64,000 bases of DNA. Origin: Deltaproteobacteria bacterium. Its GTDB lineage: Bacteria > JAEEML01. The first letter of the stretch is position 1; each line of letters starts with the position of its first letter. The translations under genes were made by a program, and so were the position numbers. This document shows, in pieces, positions 16,881 to 23,396 of the stretch. The DNA lies in the NCBI GenBank assembly GCA_016283195.1, contig JAEEML010000135.1:1-64000 (forward strand), given 5' to 3'. The notes under the pieces are model-generated. The model was not told the DNA's origin. It did no database searches and saw only the letters and a list, made by a program, of their open reading frames with translations.

Positions 16881-17901
16881 TTTCCAGAACTTCCTTGCTA
16901 CTTTTGCGCCTTAGGAGCCAGATTATGCCCCCGACCAGAGTGAGGGCCTCAGCGGCCCAAAAGCCGAGAGCAGCCGAGAGCACAGAGGCTGAGAGGCCGA
17001 GCTCTTTGGAGAGCATTAGGGCCTGGACAATCTCCCGGATGCCTTCGCCGGCTACGGTAAAGGGGCTTAGAACCGTAGCCACAATTTGCACTGTAGAGCC
17101 TAAAGTAACCACCCAAAACGGTGCCGAAGCTCCAATGGAGAGAGCAGTAAAATAGTACATGGCCGCAGTGGCAAAATGGACCATAAAAGATAAAAACAAG
17201 AGGGCCAAAGTAACAGAGTAGCGGCCTTTATAGGCGCTGATAGCGGCGCAGAAGTGCTCTTTTTGCGCTTTAAATCTTTGCGGCAAGGGAATTTTGCCGA
17301 TGATAAAAGCCATGGGCATGGGGAAGAGAAGTAAGCAGATAGTAGCAATAACAACCAGAGTAGCTAAAGGAACGGTGATCATGGTTATAAGGCGGGTGTG
17401 CTCACCGAAAACCGAAGCCCCCAGTGGATAACTAACCAAAAATGTAAGAAAAATTCCCGCCAGGCCCAGTATTTTTTCCAAAACTGTAGCGGTTACCGAT
17501 TCCGCTACTTTACCGCTACCGCGTGCCGCATCGTAAAGTTTGTAACCGTCGAGCCCCAGAGTTGATGGCAAAAAAGTGCCAATAAAACGGCCAATTAAAA
17601 ATGTACCCACCAAATAGAGGAAGGGGTAACAAATACCTTCGACTTTTAATAATAGATACCAGCGCGTCATACTGGAGAGTATTCCCAGCATCTTGATGGC
17701 GGCAGCCAGCAGTAAAAAGGGCAAAAGAGTTTTTAATTCCAAAGAAGGCAGTTTTTGGCTTATAGCCTGCCAGGTGGTAATAACGCTGCCGCTGCCGTCT
17801 TGTACTTTGTGGTTTAAAAGCAGATAAAACGCGGCAATCGTTAAGACGATTTTTATAATAGTTATAAGTGGTTTGGTGTTTATAGAACTTTTTACCATCA
17901 C
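16870..17901 (-). CDS. Lysylphosphatidylglycerol synthase TM-region / flippase-like domain protein
   Basis: 343 residues with about eight hydrophobic helices and the family's recognisable landmarks: FLIGRFIGTFLPSTLGLDGYK in the first third and SPFTVAGEGIREIVQAL near the C-terminus. It belongs to the AglD/UPF0104/LPG_synthase_TM group, which acts in the membrane on lipids or lipid-linked sugars, often next to GT2 enzymes. It overlaps the upstream NAD(P)HX repair gene by four bases and the downstream PilS-like gene by 11 bases. A link to the GT2 at the end of the run is an inference from context. Confidence 0.8.
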   Translation of the reverse strand: MMVKSSINTKPLITIIKIVLTIAAFYLLLNHKVQDGSGSVITTWQAISQKLPSLELKTLLPFLLLAAAIKMLGILSSMTRWYLLLKVEGICYPFLYLVGTFLIGRFIGTFLPSTLGLDGYKLYDAARGSGKVAESVTATVLEKILGLAGIFLTFLVSYPLGASVFGEHTRLITMITVPLATLVVIATICLLLFPMPMAFIIGKIPLPQRFKAQKEHFCAAISAYKGRYSVTLALLFLSFMVHFATAAMYYFTALSIGASAPFWVVTLGSTVQIVATVLSPFTVAGEGIREIVQALMLSKELGLSASVLSAALGFWAAEALTLVGGIIWLLRRKSSKEVLENAK

Positions 17902-19454
17902 TTTCCCGTAAGTTTAATAATGGCTTTGCCCAAAGCAAGAGCTACATCGCTGGGCAAAAGACTATAGGCGGAAAGGTCATTTAAGAGATTATCGGCGGCA
18001 AAACCGTGGAGATAAACACCCAGACGGGCGGCATCGTAACTATTTAGGCCATAGGCTAAAAAGGCCCCTATTATGCCGGTGAGCAAATCGCCGCTACCGC
18101 CGGTAGCCAGGCCGTTATTGCCGCTCATGTTGATGGACCAGTGCCCTTCCGGAGTGGCTACTATAGTTGGTGCCCCCTTTAAAACAACTGTAAGATCAAA
18201 CTTTTGCGCTGCTTTTTGCGCTGCTGCCAGCGGGTCTTGCAATATTTGATCCACCCGCAGGCGAATTAGGCGGGACATCTCACCGGGGTGCGGGGTGATA
18301 ACTGTCCCCGGCCGGCCGATAGGCAGTAGAGTAGGGTAGGCGGCGATAATATTTAAAGCGCCGGCATCGAGAACCATGGGAATATCGTTTTGTTGCAAAA
18401 CGGTATAAAGGAGGTGCCGTTCATCGCTGCCCTCATTCCAGCCCGGGCCAAAGGCCAGTGCTGCTTTGCGGTCGGCCAGCGCGCCTATGGTATTTAATAC
18501 CTCAGTGGGATCGCTATAAGGCAAAGTGAGACATTCCGGCGGCAAGGAGCGCTCACCGGCCAGAGTCTCTTTGGTGGCGGCCACGGTGCAAAGGCCTACG
18601 CCGCTCCTCAGGGCTCCCATGGCGCATAAAGTGAGAGCTCCGCTTTTGCCCACCGAACCGCCCAAAATAAAGAGATGACCAAAGGTGCCTTTGTTGGCGA
18701 TAACATCGCGCTTTGGCAAAAGCTTTAAAGCATCTTTACCAGTAAAGGCGGCGCCCTTTATCTCGTCGCACATTAAAAGCGGCTTTGGGATACCGATATC
18801 GGCTACCGTTACTTCACCGGCCAAAGAGGCGGCCGGTTGCAGCAAAAGCGCCGGTTTTAAAGCGCTGAAAGTGATGGTTTTTTGCGCTTTGATAACCGGG
18901 CCGACAATTTGGCCGCTGTCGCTTAAAAGGCCGGAAGGAATATCTACAGCCACTACCGGGCAGGAAAGCTCATTGCAAATTTTGGCCGCCTCGGCGGCTG
19001 CCCCACCAAGCGGACGGTTGGAACCTACGCCGAAGATGGCATCAACTACCAGTTTGGCAGTGAAAAGGCGGGGCAGAAGCCATTTGGCTATTTTGTCAAC
19101 CTGCGGGATTTCTTCAATAATTACTTCGCTATGGCTAAAGCGCAGCATATCGTAACTTTGCCGAGTTTCGCCTTTTAGAGCACTCACGGTGCCAAAGATA
19201 ATCACTTGCACGGCAATATTATTATCGGCCAAAGTTCTGGCTACGACAAAGCCATCGCCGCCGTTACCGCCCGGCCCGCAGAGAACGGCCACATAGCCGC
19301 CGGCGCTTTTTTCTTCTTGGTGCAAAATGTCCAGAATATGGGCCGCTACGGCTCGTCCTGCTGTTTCCATTAAAACAATGGCCGGAATTTGGCATTCTTT
19401 AATGGCTCTTTCGTCTAAAAGGCGCATTTCTTCGGAAAAACAAACCGCAGGCAT
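17898..19454 (-). CDS. nnrD: Bifunctional NAD(P)H-hydrate epimerase / ADP-dependent dehydratase
   Basis: 518 residues combining both repair domains. The N-terminal YjeF_N epimerase (about 1-215) contains CGPGGNGGDGFVVARTL and an Asp-rich AIFGVG segment. The C-terminal ribokinase-like dehydratase (about 230-518) contains FILGGSVGKSGA, VITPHPGEMSRL and the GGSGDLLTG ATP/ADP motif. Together they restore damaged, hydrated NADH and NADPH. Length and order match the usual fused form (Nnr/YjeF). It follows tmk after a 10-base gap and overlaps the flippase-like gene by four bases. Confidence 0.95.
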   Translation of the reverse strand: MPAVCFSEEMRLLDERAIKECQIPAIVLMETAGRAVAAHILDILHQEEKSAGGYVAVLCGPGGNGGDGFVVARTLADNNIAVQVIIFGTVSALKGETRQSYDMLRFSHSEVIIEEIPQVDKIAKWLLPRLFTAKLVVDAIFGVGSNRPLGGAAAEAAKICNELSCPVVAVDIPSGLLSDSGQIVGPVIKAQKTITFSALKPALLLQPAASLAGEVTVADIGIPKPLLMCDEIKGAAFTGKDALKLLPKRDVIANKGTFGHLFILGGSVGKSGALTLCAMGALRSGVGLCTVAATKETLAGERSLPPECLTLPYSDPTEVLNTIGALADRKAALAFGPGWNEGSDERHLLYTVLQQNDIPMVLDAGALNIIAAYPTLLPIGRPGTVITPHPGEMSRLIRLRVDQILQDPLAAAQKAAQKFDLTVVLKGAPTIVATPEGHWSINMSGNNGLATGGSGDLLTGIIGAFLAYGLNSYDAARLGVYLHGFAADNLLNDLSAYSLLPSDVALALGKAIIKLTGK

Positions 19455-19464
19455 GGTTACTCCG

Positions 19465-20106
19465 TTAGGCTAAAAGTCGCTCTATGGCTTTGAGACAGGC
19501 AGCTGTTACCTCTTCCACACTTTGGGCGGCATTGATGACGATAGCCCCAGGATCGGCGGCATAGAGCTTTTCATAACGGGAGGCTACATCGGCCAGAAGC
19601 GCCTCTTCTTCAAAGCGTTCTTGGGGCGCGCCGCGCTTTTCCCGGCGGGCGGCTGCAAGAGCCACAGGGAGAGAAAAATAGAGTGTTAAATCCGGCTTTT
19701 TCGCCCGACTGTTTAGCTCTTTTACCCAGTCCTCACCGCAAAGGGCGCCTTGATAAACCAGCGAAGAGCCATAGTATCTGTCGGTTATGACTATTTTTCC
19801 CGCTTTTATGGCTGGCTCTATTTCGGCCGAAAGATGGTGCAAACGGTCGGCGGCAAAGAGCAGGGCTATGGCGGGATCATTTAAAGTAACTAAATGATTT
19901 TTATCATCTTTTAAGGATGAAGTCAAAGCACTGCGGATAATTTTACCAATGAAGTTGTCCGAAGGCTCACGCGTTAGATGAACCTCGCGGCCGCTGGCCG
20001 TAAGCGCCTTTTTGAGGCGCTCTAGCTGAGTAGTGGTGCCGGCACCGTCAATGCCCTCAAGAGCTACCAAAAGCCCCTTATTTGCGGGAAAATCAGCCGG
20101 CGCCAT
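19465..20106 (-). CDS. tmk: Thymidylate kinase
   Basis: 213 residues; phosphorylates dTMP to dTDP. The P-loop reads GIDGAGTTTQ (residues 18-27), so the usual Walker A Lys is Thr here; the codon ACC was checked on the minus strand. The rest is typical: TREPSDNFIGKIIR (the DR/EP substrate loop), ITDRYYGSSLVYQG and a lid with RREKRGAPQERFE. The ATG lies behind GAAGGGG and overlaps the end of pgsA by 14 bases, so they are translated together. The Lys-to-Thr change may be compensated by the Arg-rich lid; I believe similar variants occur in related lineages but cannot check. Confidence 0.93.
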   Translation of the reverse strand: MAPADFPANKGLLVALEGIDGAGTTTQLERLKKALTASGREVHLTREPSDNFIGKIIRSALTSSLKDDKNHLVTLNDPAIALLFAADRLHHLSAEIEPAIKAGKIVITDRYYGSSLVYQGALCGEDWVKELNSRAKKPDLTLYFSLPVALAAARREKRGAPQERFEEEALLADVASRYEKLYAADPGAIVINAAQSVEEVTAACLKAIERLLA

Positions 20107-20881
20107 TTAAAGCCCCTTCGTTATTGCTCTCAGCTACTGTTTTTTGTTTCGCCGTGAGGGCTTTTACAACGCGGTAAGTATATTCAAGAGCCGAGGTAAT
20201 GCAGAAAAAGAGCGAGATATAAGTTAAAACGAGGCCCAAAACATGAAAACTCACAGGCAGCTTAAAGACAAAGAAATCAACAACATAAGTATGATGCACC
20301 AAAAGGGCGGCCATACCTGTTAAGGCAAACATGGTTTTTAATTTTCCGCCGCGGCTGGCGGCAATAATCATCCCTTCGCCGGCGGCAACCGTGCGCAGGC
20401 CGGTAATAAAGAGCTCACGTATAAGGACGATCAGCACCAGCCACATGGGCACCATGTGCCGGGGAATGAGTGCCACCAGGATGGTGAGGTAAACCAATTT
20501 ATCGGCGAGAGGGTCCAAAAATTTTCCCATATTGGAAACTACAGCCATTCTTCTGGCCAAAAAGCCATCTAATATATCGGTGACACTAGAGAGGCAAAAA
20601 ATGGCGCAGGCGAGGATGGCTGTTTGGCGGTTGTAAATGCCCGGGAGCAGCATAATTAAAATAAGCGGCACGGAGAGCATGCGCGAAATAGTAAGAATAT
20701 TGGGCAGATCAAAGTATTTTCTAAGAGCAAAGCTCACGCCGACAATGAGGAAGAAGTAGCCGGGCAGCAAAAAACAGAGAATATAATTGAATTGCGGATT
20801 GATAAAAGACCAAATACCGCCGCCGCCCATGACGATAACGCCCAGAGCCATAAAGAAATAAGTAATAACTTTCCAGAACAT
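20093..20881 (-). CDS. pgsA: CDP-diacylglycerol--glycerol-3-phosphate 3-phosphatidyltransferase
   Basis: 262 residues. The full CDP-alcohol phosphotransferase signature D-G-x2-A-R-x8-G-x3-D-x3-D is present, beginning DGFLAR and ending LDPLADK. The enzyme makes phosphatidylglycerol phosphate for acidic phospholipids at the inner membrane. About 55 extra residues precede the usual start and contain two hydrophobic helices. That extension has a good ribosome binding site (GGGAGG) before the ATG, so it is real. It is the first gene of the seven-gene minus-strand run and overlaps tmk. Confidence 0.93.
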   Translation of the reverse strand: MFWKVITYFFMALGVIVMGGGGIWSFINPQFNYILCFLLPGYFFLIVGVSFALRKYFDLPNILTISRMLSVPLILIMLLPGIYNRQTAILACAIFCLSSVTDILDGFLARRMAVVSNMGKFLDPLADKLVYLTILVALIPRHMVPMWLVLIVLIRELFITGLRTVAAGEGMIIAASRGGKLKTMFALTGMAALLVHHTYVVDFFVFKLPVSFHVLGLVLTYISLFFCITSALEYTYRVVKALTAKQKTVAESNNEGALNGAG

Positions 20882-20927
20882 CAGCCGCCTCCCAGCGGAA
20901 CGGTAGAGATTAAATCAGCAGTAATTA

Positions 20928-22592
20928 TTAATTGCTATTGCTACAGGCATGAACGCCGATTGGCGATTTGGGGTCGCTGTCGGTACCGTGGGCCACCAGA
21001 GCAAAGTGGTAAGGAAATGGGATACCTTCCTCTTGCTTTGAATCAAGTTTAAATACTAAATAGCACTCTTCATCTTTTTTGAAATCTTTAATGGCATTTT
21101 TGATTTGGTAAACAGTAGTCATTGTCGGGGAATCGATAATGCCGGTATCTTTATCCAGTTTGGCATTGCCGGTGCAGCCTTCGAGGGCGATTTTGCAATT
21201 GGCGCCGCTGTCCGCGACTTGGGTATCGAAGGTAAAAGTAACAAAGATATCAACGGTATTGGTGGTAATACCTTCACTCGCGTTGATGCCGAATTTTATT
21301 TTGTAATAATCTGTGCCCATGGGGCCGCCGAGTTCTTCGCAGTAGCCGCTGTCATCGCAGTTATGAGTCTTATCTTTGGGCAAATATTTATTGCACCGCT
21401 TAGTAGAGCCGCTTTTGTTGATTACGCCCAGATTGTCGGCTTTTTCCGGGGTATTGTTGAGTACCTCTTCGCCGCCTATTTTTATAGTGTCATCGCGCAC
21501 TTCGCAGCCGTTATTCTTTTCGTTAAAGTGGCTATAATGGAGCGGATCGCTGCTGGACATATTAAGCCCCTGATTCAAGTAGCCATCCACATCAAAATAA
21601 GGAAATTCACAAGTGGCTTTGCCGCATTTATTCTGGGTGACAATGCCGCTATCGGCTTTGTTACAGGTGGGAATAGCATGTTTGTTGCCACCCTCGGCAT
21701 CCATGCCCGGCGGGCAGTGGTCGCTGCAGGATGAGCAGTAGTTGCCGGTGCCGTAGAGGTCTTCATCGCGCGAGCCGTCGCAGTCATCGTCAATGCCGTC
21801 GCAATAAATTTCTTTTTTAGGCAGAGTGAGTGCTGTAAAGCCGTGGTTGTCCGGCAGTTCGCAGGCCCCGAAAGAGCCGTTGCGGCAGATTTCCTGGCCG
21901 TTGGCACATTCCGGCAAGGGATTGGTTAAGTTGTTGATATTTATATCACATGGGCGGCTTAAAGGCAGGCCAGTAATATCTTCGTCGTATTCGCCGTCGC
22001 AATCGTTATCTTTGCCGTCGCAAACTTCTTCGCTGGCATCCGGGGCGTCGCAGCCAAACCATTTGCTGCCATCGCAAGTTTCAATGCCGTCACAAGTGCC
22101 AATGGTGTTGGTTTTGAAACAAGTGCGCTGATTGCCGTTCTTTTTGGCATCGCAAGCGCAGGAACCGGTAGTGGGTGTGCAGAATTTACCAACTTCTTTG
22201 CCGTTTATGGATTGGGCTTTACATTCATAGCCCTTAGCGCAGCTGCCGGTAAAGGAACAATCGCTGAGGCAGAATTTTTGTGAACCGTCGGGCATACAAA
22301 TATCGCCGGGCAGACAGTCGTCGTTGGTCTCGCAAACGCCGCACATCTTGGAGCTATTGGCTACACAAATACCGCTTGAGGATGGGTTATCGGGGATAGC
22401 GTGTTTACAAACAAGGCCGCTTGAACAGTTGTTGCGCTTGCAAGAGGCGGCACATTGTTTTACTTTGTTGATGCGCACACAATAGCCGCTGTCGCACTCT
22501 TCGTTTTTGGTACAGGGATCGCCGGCATTGCTGCAGGCTGCCACATTTAAAGTAAGTAGCAGAGCGGCTAATTTTAAACTTGCGTTTTTCAT
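20928..22592 (-). CDS. Cys-rich lipoprotein with MopE-like putative metal-binding motifs
   Basis: A lipoprotein of about 554 residues (lipobox NVAAC, Cys20). The first 150 residues hold several six-Cys modules. Two putative metal-binding motifs follow: VCDGKDNDCDGEYDED and YCDGIDDDCDGSRDED, the type found in MopE and many Myxococcota surface proteins. The C-terminal third has fewer cysteines and looks beta-rich. The Asp-rich loops may bind Ca2+ or Cu; disulfides are expected, so the protein is extracytoplasmic. The start at 22592 is chosen because GGAGG precedes it. It lies between pgsA and the SspB-like gene. Confidence 0.75.
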   Translation of the reverse strand: MKNASLKLAALLLTLNVAACSNAGDPCTKNEECDSGYCVRINKVKQCAASCKRNNCSSGLVCKHAIPDNPSSSGICVANSSKMCGVCETNDDCLPGDICMPDGSQKFCLSDCSFTGSCAKGYECKAQSINGKEVGKFCTPTTGSCACDAKKNGNQRTCFKTNTIGTCDGIETCDGSKWFGCDAPDASEEVCDGKDNDCDGEYDEDITGLPLSRPCDININNLTNPLPECANGQEICRNGSFGACELPDNHGFTALTLPKKEIYCDGIDDDCDGSRDEDLYGTGNYCSSCSDHCPPGMDAEGGNKHAIPTCNKADSGIVTQNKCGKATCEFPYFDVDGYLNQGLNMSSSDPLHYSHFNEKNNGCEVRDDTIKIGGEEVLNNTPEKADNLGVINKSGSTKRCNKYLPKDKTHNCDDSGYCEELGGPMGTDYYKIKFGINASEGITTNTVDIFVTFTFDTQVADSGANCKIALEGCTGNAKLDKDTGIIDSPTMTTVYQIKNAIKDFKKDEECYLVFKLDSKQEEGIPFPYHFALVAHGTDSDPKSPIGVHACSNSN

Positions 22593-22624
22593 GTACAGAA
22601 CCTCCAACTATTTAAAGTTATTAG

Positions 22625-23260
22625 CTATTCTTCTTTCCCGCCTGATAATACACGCCATTTGGGACGTTTGCCAGGTTTTCCGGAGCTCTTCTTGGCAGCG
22701 GCATTTTCGCTTGTGCTCTTTGGTGATACTGCCCCGCCGCTTATTACTTTTAGTTTTCTTTTCTTTTCTTCTTTGGGCCGGCCGGCCGGCGCGGCTACCG
22801 GAGCGAATTCATCTTTTTGCGCCAGTTTTTGCATGGCTTCCAATTGCCGGAGTAAATTCTCTGGCATATTTTCCGGGTAAAAACTTAATTGCCCGGAAAC
22901 GGCAGATTGGCATATATATATGGAATTATAAGGTAAAACGCAGCGATAAGATTTGTCGCCAAAGGTCAAAGTGGCCTCGGCGGCCTTATTGGTTAAAGTT
23001 AAATCGGCTCTAGCAAAGCGATAACTTAAATTGATGAGCAAGTGTTCATCGCCTTTTAGCTCCGGCGGCACGTCAACTTCCGGCAGAGTGGCGTTTAAGT
23101 GAACGGTAACCAGCCCTAAATCAAGCATTTTCTTGAGCTGCGCCGCTACCAGGGAATTGCGCTTTTCCTGCTCACGCGCCGCAGGCCGGCGGCCGGTTTT
23201 GGGGGAGGTGGCGCGGCCTTTTGGGCTATCCCCGCGTTTTTCCTCCTGATCTTTCCGCAT
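22625..23260 (-). CDS. SspB-family ClpXP adaptor-like protein
   Basis: 211 residues. The central 110 residues resemble the SspB fold: VTVHLNATLPEVDVPPELKG, then LLINLSYRFARADLTL, ATLTFGDKSYRCVLPYNSIY and FYPENMPE. SspB binds the ssrA tag and delivers substrates to ClpXP through a short C-terminal motif. Here a basic N-terminal extension of about 35 residues precedes the fold. The C-terminal tail carries two similar short motifs, KLKVISGG and KWRVLSGG, which could be ClpX-docking peptides. The gene is divergent from the subtilase gene. Assignment is by pattern and less certain than for enzymes with catalytic motifs. Confidence 0.7.
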   Translation of the reverse strand: MRKDQEEKRGDSPKGRATSPKTGRRPAAREQEKRNSLVAAQLKKMLDLGLVTVHLNATLPEVDVPPELKGDEHLLINLSYRFARADLTLTNKAAEATLTFGDKSYRCVLPYNSIYICQSAVSGQLSFYPENMPENLLRQLEAMQKLAQKDEFAPVAAPAGRPKEEKKRKLKVISGGAVSPKSTSENAAAKKSSGKPGKRPKWRVLSGGKEE

Positions 23261-23280
23261 TGTTACCCCTTCTTTGGCAG

Positions 23281-23309
23281 TTGTTTACGGCTTAAAAACC
23301 GTAAAACAA
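23281..23309. promoter_or_regulatory. Imperfect dyad between sspB-like and subtilase genes
   Basis: TTGTTTACGG (23281-23290) is repeated in inverse orientation as CCGTAAAACAA (23299-23309), with one extra base in the right arm and an 8-base centre. It lies between the two divergent genes and next to a TATAAT hexamer at 23314-23319, so it could be an operator. Confidence 0.3.
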
Positions 23310-23335
23310 AGCATATAATATATTTTTATACCAAC

Positions 23336-23363
23336 TTGCTCAAAGATACTATAAAAATATATA
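23336..23363 (+). promoter_or_regulatory. Possible promoter for the subtilase gene
   Basis: TTGCTC at 23336-23341 and TATATA at 23358-23363 are 16 bases apart in an AT-rich stretch. The start codon follows about 34 bases later. An alternative -10, TATAAT, is at 23314-23319 with a weak -35 upstream. Confidence 0.3.
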
Positions 23364-23396
23364 AGCCGCTTGCGAAATAAAGCGGAGGAGATTTTT

